Shown: positions 51,735 through 60,133 of the stretch, piece by piece
Layout of the letters: each line of letters begins with the position of its first letter
Numbering within the stretch: position 1 is the stretch's first letter
Assembly: GCA_963779225.1 (NCBI GenBank)
Contig: CAVZWW010000001.1
Span: 496,001-560,000, forward strand
Length of the DNA: 64,000 bases
From: CAVPCZ01 sp963779225
Lineage (GTDB): Bacteria > Bacteroidota > Ignavibacteria > UBA10030 > UBA6906
Direction of reading: 5' to 3'
Made by a program: the position numbers and the translations under genes
The notes under the pieces: model-generated
What the model was told of the DNA's origin: nothing
The model's database searches: none
The model's input: the letters and a program-made list of their open reading frames with translations, nothing else

Positions 51735-52553
51735 GTGAATAGGAAATTTCTGGGATTGCTGACCGCACTGCTCAGCGGCGGAATACTATGCGCTCCCGTA
51801 GTACTTTCGCTTCATGCCCTCGACAGCGTCGAACCCACGCCCGGTTCGATCGTTCTGGCCGATGAAGAGGAATTGACATATGAAGTCACCTGGTCGTTCG
51901 TCACGCTGGGTATCGTTCGCGTGAAAGCGAAACCGGACCTTACCGTTCAGGCATGGATTGACTCCTACGAGGGTCTGCCCTACGTGGATTTGCACTCCAT
52001 CTACTACTCCAGGATGGATTCGTCCCTGTATTCGTCCAGTTCCTGGTCTCTGGACAAACAGGAAGACGGAGAGTGGACCGGACTAAACTATATCTATGAT
52101 CCGCCCAGCAGGCGTCTCGCCATTGAGGAGGTTCGTCAGAAGGACCCCCACAGCGCGCCGCATCTTCGCAAAATGCGGGATACGCTTGTGTTGACCGAGC
52201 CATCGTTTCTGGATGGGATCTCCATCGCGTTCTTTCCACGAACGCTGGTTCACACCGCCCGGTCTGTCGGCGTGCCAACGGTCCTTCGTGAAAAGCTTGG
52301 CATCACGACGTTCTACCTTCCGGGAGAACGCACAACGGTGGACCTGGATGCCGTGGACTATCCCGTGCGCGCGATTGAGATGGAGGGTACCACAACGGTG
52401 GTGGGCGTATTCGGAATGACCGGGGATTTCAAAGGATGGTTCAGTGACGACGCATATGCAGTTCCGCTGAAAGGCAAGCTGAAAGTGCTGCTCGGATCGG
52501 TCACCATGGAACTTGTGAAGTGGAAGCGTGGATCGTGGAACCCGCCTCAATGA
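51735..52553 (+). CDS. DUF3108 domain-containing exported protein
   Basis: A 272-residue protein with an N-terminal signal peptide (about 1-28). The body matches the DUF3108 pattern: an early EELTYEVTWSFVTLGIVRV strand, a YVDLHSIYYSRMDSSLY segment and a late KGKLKVLLGSVTMELVKWKRG. DUF3108 proteins are envelope beta-barrel-like or lipocalin-like proteins of unknown function, common in Bacteroidota and Proteobacteria. The GTG start has no strong ribosome binding site. The stop overlaps the CDF gene by ATGA. Confidence 0.8.
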   Translation: MNRKFLGLLTALLSGGILCAPVVLSLHALDSVEPTPGSIVLADEEELTYEVTWSFVTLGIVRVKAKPDLTVQAWIDSYEGLPYVDLHSIYYSRMDSSLYSSSSWSLDKQEDGEWTGLNYIYDPPSRRLAIEEVRQKDPHSAPHLRKMRDTLVLTEPSFLDGISIAFFPRTLVHTARSVGVPTVLREKLGITTFYLPGERTTVDLDAVDYPVRAIEMEGTTTVVGVFGMTGDFKGWFSDDAYAVPLKGKLKVLLGSVTMELVKWKRGSWNPPQ

Positions 52554-54007
52554 CGAAGAAACGGAGTCATGCGCGCGTCAGTGGTGGTCCAGGGGCACCT
52601 CACAGTACGATGACGGCGCCCGGGGCCATCGTAGCCGGCGAAGGGATGAGCGAAAAGAAGCGTATCGCCCTGACTTCGGTCTTTGCTGCAATCTTCATCA
52701 CGGGGCTCAAACTGGTGGTCGGCCTGGAGACGAACAGTCTGGGGTTACTCTCCGAGGCGGCACATTCGGGCCTGGATTTTCTGGCCGCGCTCATGACGTA
52801 TGTTGCGGTTCGGGTCGCCGACCGCCCCCCCGACCGGGAACATCAGTACGGGCACGGAAAAATTGAAAACCTCTCGGCTTTCCTTGAGACGCTCCTCCTG
52901 TTCATCACCTGCGCCTGGATTATCTGGGAGGCGGTCCATCGTCTGGTGACGAAAAGCGCACACGTCGAATCCAGCATCTGGAGTTTTGTCGTCATCGCCA
53001 TTGCTATCGTTGTGGACATCAGCCGTTCCCGGGCGCTGTCCCGCGTTGCCAAGAAGTACCGGAGTCAGGCTCTGGAAGCGGATGCCCTGCACTTTTCCAG
53101 CGATGTCTGGAGTTCACTCGTCGTACTGATGGGATTGGTCTGTGTGGCGTTCGGGTATGACTGGGTAGATGCTGTGGCGGCGATCGGAGTGGCTCTTCTG
53201 GTCCTCTTTGTGAGTTATCGCCTTGGACGCCGGACGATCGACGCGTTGATGGACAGGGTTCCCGAGGGGTTGTACGAACAGGTGCTCGAGGCTGTCCGTG
53301 GAGTGGACGGCGTTGCGGAGGTGCGCAGCATCCGCCTCAGGCCGTCAGGGGCCAAGGTGTTCGTGGATACCACCATTGCCATCCGGCGGACCACGCCCTT
53401 CCAGCTCGCACATACGATCATGGATGACGTGGAACAGGCTATTCACGTTCACTATCGCGACATGGATGTGGTGGTCCATGCCGAACCGTATGAGAGCGAC
53501 GATGAGACGATTGCCGACAAGATCCGCATGATCGTCATCGGCAGAGGGCTGCCTCCACCCCACAACCTGGAGGTGCATAATGCGGACGGCCGGTATCACG
53601 TGGAGTTTGATGTCGAGTACGTGGAGGGGAAGAGCCTTGTCGAGGCGCATGACGTCGCCGACGAAATCGAGCGTGACATCCGCGCCGGACTTGCCTCTGT
53701 GGACAACGTGACCATCCACATGGAAGAGAGCGGTTCCGATGAAAATCGGGTCAATGCCTCCGCGGGTGACGAGAACCTCCGGTCCGACATCACGGCCTTT
53801 GTCCGGAAAGATAAGCGGATTGTGGATTGCACGAGTGTCCGGCTCTTCCATATCGGTGACCGGTACAATCTTTCCATCAACTGCTCGTTTGACCGTTCAC
53901 TCACTCTTGAGGAAGTGCATCGTGTTATTTCCCAGCTGGAGACGAAGTTGTACGACCATTTTGCGCATCTCCGGCGGGTGACCATTCACGCCGAGCCCTC
54001 GTCGTAG
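52550..54007 (+). CDS. Cation diffusion facilitator transporter with three C-terminal domains
   Basis: A 485-residue metal-ion/proton antiporter. The membrane part (about 45-235) has six helices and the metal sites SEAAHSGLD and EADALHFSSD (HX3D). Normal CDF proteins have one cytoplasmic dimerisation domain of about 80 residues. Here three follow in tandem: about 237-315, 316-394 and 395-485. Each ends in a similar strand (VVVHAEP, VTIHMEE, VTIHAEP). The extra domains may add regulatory metal sites. Substrate (Zn, Fe, Mn) is not determined. ATG 52550 overlaps the DUF3108 stop; ATG 52646 (MSEKKRIAL) is a possible later start. Confidence 0.88.
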   Translation: MTKKRSHARVSGGPGAPHSTMTAPGAIVAGEGMSEKKRIALTSVFAAIFITGLKLVVGLETNSLGLLSEAAHSGLDFLAALMTYVAVRVADRPPDREHQYGHGKIENLSAFLETLLLFITCAWIIWEAVHRLVTKSAHVESSIWSFVVIAIAIVVDISRSRALSRVAKKYRSQALEADALHFSSDVWSSLVVLMGLVCVAFGYDWVDAVAAIGVALLVLFVSYRLGRRTIDALMDRVPEGLYEQVLEAVRGVDGVAEVRSIRLRPSGAKVFVDTTIAIRRTTPFQLAHTIMDDVEQAIHVHYRDMDVVVHAEPYESDDETIADKIRMIVIGRGLPPPHNLEVHNADGRYHVEFDVEYVEGKSLVEAHDVADEIERDIRAGLASVDNVTIHMEESGSDENRVNASAGDENLRSDITAFVRKDKRIVDCTSVRLFHIGDRYNLSINCSFDRSLTLEEVHRVISQLETKLYDHFAHLRRVTIHAEPSS

Positions 54008-54354
54008 CCGCTAAGGAGACAGTGCCACACCACCCGTGCGGCACCAAAATCCCACCTGAGACTCTGAAACTCCCGTTTACCCCCTTTTCCCCCTCTCTTG
54101 TGCGTAACAGATACTGGCACACTGCTTGAATGTCTGATGGCATCCAATCAGGATGGCTCATCTCCATCAGAGGTGCAGTCGTGCAGAAACTGTCTCTCCA
54201 GGATATCCGTATCCGGCCAAACACACCGAGCGGGGAACGAAAAGACCTCCAGCATCGGTTTACATAATAGGGTTAAGCGGCACCCTGACGGCCGGACTTG
54301 ATTTGATTTCCACGGACTCTCCACAATACGCCTCATCATCAGCTGGATACTCCG
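54008..54354. other. Intergenic region, no gene seen
   Basis: The 347 bp between the CDF gene and the cytochrome locus contain no convincing gene, RNA or terminator. A TGGCAC-N5-TTGAA at 54115-54130 resembles a sigma-54 promoter but lacks the invariant GC. TTGATT at 54298 has only a poor -10 (CACAAT). Confidence 0.5.
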
Positions 54355-54756
54355 ATGACCACCAAGACTCAGATCTCCCTTCTGTTGTCTCTTGCTCTTC
54401 TTGCCGGGTGCAAGGATGCAGGCACCGAGCCGCAATCAGACCCGGTGACTCCACCGCCACCGGGTGCGACGGTTTCGTTTTCCCAGCAGGTGCTGCCCAT
54501 CCTGACGGCAAAGGGGTGCACCGGATGCCATGGTGGTAGCGGTGGGCTGGTTGTCGGCACGGTGGCCGATCTTCTTGCCGGCGGCAACCATGGACCTGCG
54601 GTGGTAGCGGGGGACGGGGCCGGCAGCAACCTGGTGAAGAAACTGATTGCTCCTCCCCCCTTTGGCGAGCGCATGCCTCTGGGCGGTTCGCAATTGCCCG
54701 ACAGCACAATCACGGTCATACGGACATGGATCAATCAGGGGGCGAATAACAACTGA
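54355..54756 (+). CDS. Monohaem c-type cytochrome lipoprotein (PSCyt1-like)
   Basis: A 133-residue lipoprotein with a signal peptide ending LALLAGC (Cys19). A proline-rich linker leads to a single haem site, CTGCHGG (residues 55-61), in a domain like the planctomycete-type cytochromes: SFSQQVLPILTAKGCTGCH, then PPPFGERMPLGG, where the Met may be the second haem ligand, and TVIRTWINQGA at the end. It is the first of four haem-motif genes in 2.6 kb. Confidence 0.8.
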   Translation: MTTKTQISLLLSLALLAGCKDAGTEPQSDPVTPPPPGATVSFSQQVLPILTAKGCTGCHGGSGGLVVGTVADLLAGGNHGPAVVAGDGAGSNLVKKLIAPPPFGERMPLGGSQLPDSTITVIRTWINQGANNN

Positions 54757-54906
54757 CCGCTCGTTGTGGAGTTTATCGAGCCGGGAAGGTGAGGGGTAGC
54801 CGCAAGGAGTGAAGCGGGAGTCTCTGCGGGCAGATGAACGGCGTGGTCGTCGTTTGATCTTCCATCAGGATATGCGTATCATCCGGAAAGCCGAGGAAGG
54901 TGTAAA

Positions 54907-55377
54907 ATGGGGAAGATTCTCAAGGTTGGAGGCATAGGCCTCGCCATTTTGCTGATTGCGATACAGTTCTTCAGGCCGGAGCGTTCGAATCCGGCCGTAG
55001 ATCCCGCAGGTGATATCGCCGCCCAGATGTCGGTTCCTCCCGCGGTCCGGTCGATACTCGAGCGGTCCTGCTACGATTGTCATTCAACCAAGACGCGATG
55101 GCCGTGGTACACCAATGTCGCTCCGGTTTCATGGCTTGTTGTTCATGATGTGGACGAAGGGCGGGAACACCTCAATTTGTCGGAATGGGGCTCCTACAAA
55201 CAGGGAAAACGCATATCGCGGCTGGACATGATGATCAGTGAAGTGGACAAAGGCGAGATGCCTCCGACAACCTACCTTCTCCTGCACGGAGAGGCCGCGC
55301 TGACCGAGGCCGACAAGGATATTCTCTGTGCCTGGGCGGAGCAGCTCAGCGACAGTCTTACCGCCGCCGGCAAGTGA
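54907..55377 (+). CDS. Membrane-anchored haem-binding protein (Haem_bd type)
   Basis: A 156-residue protein with an N-terminal membrane anchor (about 4-23) and a haem-binding domain with CYDCH (residues 55-59). SCYDCHSTKTRWPWYTNVAPVSW (in part) is the signature of the Haem_bd family, and GEMPP (a likely Met ligand) follows. It would sit on the periplasmic face of the inner membrane. ATG, with AGGAAGG just upstream. Confidence 0.85.
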   Translation: MGKILKVGGIGLAILLIAIQFFRPERSNPAVDPAGDIAAQMSVPPAVRSILERSCYDCHSTKTRWPWYTNVAPVSWLVVHDVDEGREHLNLSEWGSYKQGKRISRLDMMISEVDKGEMPPTTYLLLHGEAALTEADKDILCAWAEQLSDSLTAAGK

Positions 55378-55448
55378 GCCTGACGGTTCAGGGAATAGAT
55401 CTCCCTGACCGGCCAGCGAGTGACAATACCAATCACGAGGACAGACGG

Positions 55449-56561
55449 ATGCGAACGAGACAACGTGGCGTGTTCCTGGTGGGAGTGTTGCTCCTTGCCG
55501 GCACGTGTGCCTGGTCGCTGCCCCGCTTCGCGGCACAAACCGGGACCAAATGCCAGTCGTGCCATATCAATCCCTCCGGAGGTTCGATGCGCCAGGCTTT
55601 CGGCGCACAATACGGTCGCGAAGAACTTCCCGTACCGGAGTGGTCGCAGGATTTCGAGGTGGAGGATTTTACCACGCTCCTGACAAACTTTCTCGGCGTC
55701 GGAGCGGATTTTCGGACGCTGTATTATGTGCGTGAGATTCCCGACTCTACTGGAGAGAGCTCACGATCGGAGGACACATTCTGGCAAATGCAGGGAGATC
55801 TGTATCTCAATTTCCGTGTCGCAAAGAAGGTCAATCTCTTCCTCAGGAAGGGTCTGTACAGCGGTTTCGAAGCATTTGGTCTCCTCAATATTCTGCCGGC
55901 GAACGGGCATGTGAAAATAGGCAAGTTTGTTCCCAACTACGGCCTCAAGCTGGATGACCACACGGCGTTTATACGCAAGTATACAGGATTCAGCGCGGAG
56001 AGCGGGCGTCCGGAACTGACGGGACTCGAAATGGGAGTCTCTCCCGGTCCGGCCAGCATTACCGGGGGGGTGTTCAATGCTGAGGACGGGTTTGGCGGAG
56101 GCTCCAGCCAGAAAGCGTTTCTGGGGCGAGCGGAGGGGATCTTCGCTCTCGGCCAGAAGGTGTTTCTCGGCGCCGGAGCGGACATCTTTCATAAAGGAAA
56201 TGACGACGGCTCAACGCAGACCCTTTACGGGGGTTTTGCGTCGTTCGGTGCCGGACAGTTCACGCTCCTTGGCGAAGGGGACTACATCAATGAGAAGCAA
56301 TCCGGAGTGACCAGCACCGGTCTGGTGATTTTCGCCGAGGCGTCATATACGGTAACACCCGGGGTGGATCTGAAGGCGTCGTACGACTTCTATGATCCGG
56401 ATACGGACTACAAAACCGGCTCTTCCACGCGATACAGCTTCGGATTCGAGTTTTTCCCCATTGCCGGAGTTGAAATACGACCGATGTACCGCATCCTCGT
56501 GGAAGAACCGACCAATGCAAAGAACAATGAATTTCACTTTCTGTTCCACATCTACCTGTGA
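55449..56561 (+). CDS. Predicted outer-membrane beta-barrel with N-terminal haem c motif
   Basis: A 370-residue exported protein. The signal peptide (about 1-22) is followed at once by a CQSCH motif (residues 35-39) in GTKCQSCHINPSGGSMRQAFG. The rest alternates polar and hydrophobic residues in strands typical of outer-membrane porins (VNLFLRKGLYSGFEAFG; TGLVIFAEASYTV; RYSFGFEFFPIAGVEIRPMY) and ends in an aromatic-rich strand FHFLFHIYL. A single chain thus joins a cytochrome site to a barrel. GAGGA precedes the ATG. It may form a trans-outer-membrane electron path with its neighbours (inference). Confidence 0.75.
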   Translation: MRTRQRGVFLVGVLLLAGTCAWSLPRFAAQTGTKCQSCHINPSGGSMRQAFGAQYGREELPVPEWSQDFEVEDFTTLLTNFLGVGADFRTLYYVREIPDSTGESSRSEDTFWQMQGDLYLNFRVAKKVNLFLRKGLYSGFEAFGLLNILPANGHVKIGKFVPNYGLKLDDHTAFIRKYTGFSAESGRPELTGLEMGVSPGPASITGGVFNAEDGFGGGSSQKAFLGRAEGIFALGQKVFLGAGADIFHKGNDDGSTQTLYGGFASFGAGQFTLLGEGDYINEKQSGVTSTGLVIFAEASYTVTPGVDLKASYDFYDPDTDYKTGSSTRYSFGFEFFPIAGVEIRPMYRILVEEPTNAKNNEFHFLFHIYL

Positions 56562-56569
56562 GTCATCAA

Positions 56570-57001
56570 ATGAAGAAAGCGTACGTGATGGTGGTGTTGA
56601 TCGGTGTGATCCCGTTACTCCTGAGCGTGACATTCCCCCGCACCGGCGCCCAGGACACGCCTGTTTCCCGGGACACCGCAGTCTCTTACAAGGAACAGGT
56701 TACACCGATACTTCAGAAGTATTGTCTGCCCTGCCATGCGGAGGAGAGTAATAATCCGAGTGAACTCTCTCTGGATTCCTATGCCCTGTTGAAGAAGGGG
56801 GGGAAACACGGGGCGTCGTTCATAGAAGGCAAACCGGAGGAGAGTCTCCTGGTACAGAAGCTTGCCGATGCTCCGCCGTTCGGAGACAGGATGCCTATGC
56901 AGTCACGGCGCAAGAAGACGCAGACCCCTCCCAGGACGTTGACGGAAGAAGAAGTGAAGGTGCTTGAGGTGTGGATCGTGCAGGGGGGGAAGGACAACTG
57001 A
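56570..57001 (+). CDS. Monohaem c-type cytochrome (PSCyt1-like)
   Basis: A 143-residue exported protein with an uncleaved or cleaved N-terminal hydrophobic segment (about 4-22) and one CLPCH site (residues 52-56). The context YKEQVTPILQKYCLPCHAEES, then PPFGDRMPMQ and VLEVWIVQGG, parallels the lipoprotein cytochrome at 54355, so the two are paralogues. It begins 9 bp after the barrel gene (ATG 56570; GTG 56558 is possible), so they are co-transcribed. Confidence 0.8.
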   Translation: MKKAYVMVVLIGVIPLLLSVTFPRTGAQDTPVSRDTAVSYKEQVTPILQKYCLPCHAEESNNPSELSLDSYALLKKGGKHGASFIEGKPEESLLVQKLADAPPFGDRMPMQSRRKKTQTPPRTLTEEEVKVLEVWIVQGGKDN

Positions 57002-57049
57002 AGTGACAGGCCGGGATGCGTTCCTCCCGGCCGCAGGATTTCAGGCAAC

Positions 57050-60000
57050 ATGAAAAGCTCCGAAGCACCCGACGTTTCTCTCCGGGAATTTCCCTGTTTT
57101 GATCTGGTCAGTGCCTCTGCCGGCTCCGGCAAGACGCATGCGCTCGCGATGCGGTATATCGCCCTGCTGCTTGCCGACGGTGTACCTGCCAATGCCCTCC
57201 CGAACATCCTGGCTATTACCTTCACCAACAACGCGGCCGGCGAGATGCGGCAGCGGATTCTGCTGTTCCTGAAGAAGATTGCTCTCGGCGATCCGGGACT
57301 CCTCGCGCAGGTGACCGGCCTGACGCGGTTATCGTCCGCTGAAGCCCGCCGGCGCTCACATCTCCTGTTAGACCGCATGTTCGAGCAGTTTGCGGAAATG
57401 CAGGTACAGACAATCGACAGTTTCCTGGCCCGGGTATTCAAGGCTGCGGCGCTGGAACTCGGTTTCTCTCCTGATTTTGAAATCCTGCTTGATGCGCGGC
57501 CCCTGGTGGACTACACGTTCGATCTTTTTGCCCGGGACGTTGCCGAAGGGAGTCCGCAATGCCGTGACCTGCTGCGCCTTGCCGCACTGATAGCCGAGGG
57601 AAGGCAGTCGCAATCCTTTCTCTGGGACCCCTACACGACAATCAGGGATGGTGTGGCGCAGCTTATGCAGGGACAGGCGCATGTGGTTGCTCCTCTCGCG
57701 TTTCGTGTTGCCGAGCAGGATGTCCGCGCGCTGGAACAGCAGCTCATCGGGAGTGCCCGGCGACTGCAGGAGTTGATCACCGGGTACGACCTCCCGGTGA
57801 CGGCATTGTTTGCGGCCGATCTCGAGATTATTCTCACCGGTGAGTGGCGGAAGATGTTGACGCGGAAGCAGCGAACGGGGAACCTTACGAAGAAGGGTTC
57901 CGCGGCGCAGCGGGCGGCCCTGGCCGAACACTCCGGGACGCTGGAAGACGAGGCATCCGTTCTGTACCGTACGTTCATTGCGCTTCTGGAGGCTGAAGCG
58001 CGTTTCTATTTTCACCCGTTTGTTGAGGCCCACACGGCTATCCGCAAGACGCTGAACGACGCAAAACGGCAGACCGGACAATTACTGTTCGAGGATATCA
58101 ACCGCCACCTTGTGGAGTATCTGGCAACGGGTGCCGTGCCGGACATCTATCTTGCACTGGGTGATCGCATCGCACATTATCTGATCGATGAATTCCAGGA
58201 TACGTCTCCGCTGCAGTGGGCGGCATTAAGGCCATTGATCGAAAACGCCCTCTCCACAGCGGGCAGCCTCTTTGTGGTCGGTGACACCAAGCAATCGATT
58301 TACGGCTTTCGCGGAGGCGACTGGCGGATCATGCGTGACCTTGCCCGCGGGCGGGAAGGGTTTGCCTCCGTCGTCCCCCGCGTGATTCCACTGGATACGA
58401 ACCGTCGGAGCGATGAAAGCATTGTACGGTTTGTCTCGGACGTGTTCGGTGCCGTGGCCGAACGCGGCGATAAGGATGCGGCCGCAGCGGTACGGAGCGG
58501 CCTGGATGCGTGCTCCCAGGACGTGCTGCCCGAGCACCTGCGGAAAGGACATGTCGAGCTGTTCCGTTTCCCGGCCGGTGATGGTCGCGTCCCCGAGCGC
58601 GAGGCGCTCCTCCGTCTGATTGAAGACCTTCGGCAGCGGGGTCATACGTTTGAAGATATCGCCGTGCTCACGCGCGGCAACGAAGAGGTGTTGCAGATCA
58701 GCGGGTGGCTGAACGGCGCGGGCATTCCGTTTCTCTCGCACAGCAGTCTGGATATCCGGAGTAGGCCCCTGGTTGGTGAACTGCTGGCTCTTCTCCGGTT
58801 TCTCGATTCTCCCATCGATACGCTGTCGTTCGCCACGGTTCTCTTCGGAAAGGTATTCCGCGCCGCAGCCGTGGCCGCGGACGGCGGACCATCCGAAGCG
58901 CGGCTTCAACTCCTGGCCTCGGGTTGCCGGGCGCCGGAGGCTCCGCCTCTGTACCGGGCATTGCGCGAGACCTTCCCTGCAGTCTGGGAACGACTGTTCG
59001 CATCCTTGTTTGGCGGGGTGGGTCACCTCCCTCTCTACGATCTCGTCTGTGAAGTCTACAAGACCTTTGCGGTGTTCGATCGGTTTCCCGGAGAAGAAAG
59101 CGCGCTGGTGAAACTGCTCGAAGTGGTCAAAGACTTCGAGCAGGAAGGGGAGAACAGTCTGAAGCGTTTCCTTGATTTTGCCACTGAGCGGCCTGGCGAG
59201 AATTCCTCGGGGTGGAATATCGATCCTCCGTCGGGAGGAGCCGTGACGTTGATGACCATCCACAAATCCAAAGGGATGCAGTTCCCGGTGGTGCTTCTCG
59301 TGCTCTATGATCGCCGGCCGAAGTCCACCACGCGTTTTGTTGACGGGCATGAGGGAGGCGTCGAACTCGTCCACATCACCAGAGCCCATACACTGTGGAG
59401 CCCTTCCCTCGAACAACTCCGGGGGCTGGTGGAAGGGCGGCAGCTGACCGATGGCATGAACACGTTGTACGTGGCGCTGACCAGGGCGGAGCGGGAGCTG
59501 TATCTTTTCTCGGTCTGTGATCCGGAAGGGAGACTGTTTCCCGGGCGGGTGCTTCCCGGGGCCTTTGCCGGCGAAAATCCGCGTCCGGCTGCTGCTGCCA
59601 CACGAGCACCCGGGAACCGCCCGCGGCTCGTGCCCCTGCACGAGACCTGCAGAGTTGCCCCCGCACCGGTGGCGGCATGGCACATCGGGCATTGGGCGAC
59701 GAGGCGTGGCGAATATATCCATCTCCTTCTGGCGCGGATGCTCTCGATGGACGATCCGGCCGTGACCGTGTCCCGTGCCGTAGCTGCGATACCTGCCCCG
59801 CCGCGGGACCGGGAAGAGGTGTCCGCTGTGCTCACGACCTTTCTCACCGGAAGCGGCATCCTCCCGTATTTTGTCCGGAGGCCGGAACGCCGGATTCTGG
59901 TCGAGCAGGAGTGCGTCGGTCCCGACGGTGCGCTCTGGCGCATGGATCGTCTGGTTGTTGATCCCGCCGAAGTGACCGTCATCGATTTCAAAACCGGCGG

Positions 60001-60133
60001 CGAAGAACGCGAAGAGGAGTACCGCGAGCAGGTGCGCCGGTACATGCAACTTGCCGGCGATCTTTTTCCGGGTCGCCGGACGCATGGGGTGATTGCCTAC
60101 GTCGACCTCAACATGCTCAGGAGGGTAACGTGA
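57050..60133 (+). CDS. addA: AddA-type helicase-nuclease (UvrD/RecB family)
   Basis: A 1027-residue subunit of an AddAB-like double-strand-break repair enzyme. It has Walker A SASAGSGKTHALA (about 21-33), AITFTNNAAGEMRQRI (motif Ia), the Walker B DEFQDTSPLQW, GDTKQSIYGFRGGD (motif III), VTLMTIHKSKGMQFPVV (motif V) and VALTRAERELYLF (motif VI). The C-terminal RecB-like nuclease reads VTVIDFKTGGEE with a later QVRRYMQL. It is translationally coupled to addB (GTGA overlap). It resects broken ends and degrades foreign linear DNA. Confidence 0.93.
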   Translation: MKSSEAPDVSLREFPCFDLVSASAGSGKTHALAMRYIALLLADGVPANALPNILAITFTNNAAGEMRQRILLFLKKIALGDPGLLAQVTGLTRLSSAEARRRSHLLLDRMFEQFAEMQVQTIDSFLARVFKAAALELGFSPDFEILLDARPLVDYTFDLFARDVAEGSPQCRDLLRLAALIAEGRQSQSFLWDPYTTIRDGVAQLMQGQAHVVAPLAFRVAEQDVRALEQQLIGSARRLQELITGYDLPVTALFAADLEIILTGEWRKMLTRKQRTGNLTKKGSAAQRAALAEHSGTLEDEASVLYRTFIALLEAEARFYFHPFVEAHTAIRKTLNDAKRQTGQLLFEDINRHLVEYLATGAVPDIYLALGDRIAHYLIDEFQDTSPLQWAALRPLIENALSTAGSLFVVGDTKQSIYGFRGGDWRIMRDLARGREGFASVVPRVIPLDTNRRSDESIVRFVSDVFGAVAERGDKDAAAAVRSGLDACSQDVLPEHLRKGHVELFRFPAGDGRVPEREALLRLIEDLRQRGHTFEDIAVLTRGNEEVLQISGWLNGAGIPFLSHSSLDIRSRPLVGELLALLRFLDSPIDTLSFATVLFGKVFRAAAVAADGGPSEARLQLLASGCRAPEAPPLYRALRETFPAVWERLFASLFGGVGHLPLYDLVCEVYKTFAVFDRFPGEESALVKLLEVVKDFEQEGENSLKRFLDFATERPGENSSGWNIDPPSGGAVTLMTIHKSKGMQFPVVLLVLYDRRPKSTTRFVDGHEGGVELVHITRAHTLWSPSLEQLRGLVEGRQLTDGMNTLYVALTRAERELYLFSVCDPEGRLFPGRVLPGAFAGENPRPAAAATRAPGNRPRLVPLHETCRVAPAPVAAWHIGHWATRRGEYIHLLLARMLSMDDPAVTVSRAVAAIPAPPRDREEVSAVLTTFLTGSGILPYFVRRPERRILVEQECVGPDGALWRMDRLVVDPAEVTVIDFKTGGEEREEEYREQVRRYMQLAGDLFPGRRTHGVIAYVDLNMLRRVT

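Noticed and set aside
54115..54130. Second sigma-54 promoter before the cytochrome locus
   Set aside because: TGGCAC-N5-TTGAA has GA where the -12 GC is nearly invariant, and the nearest gene is over 220 bp away.
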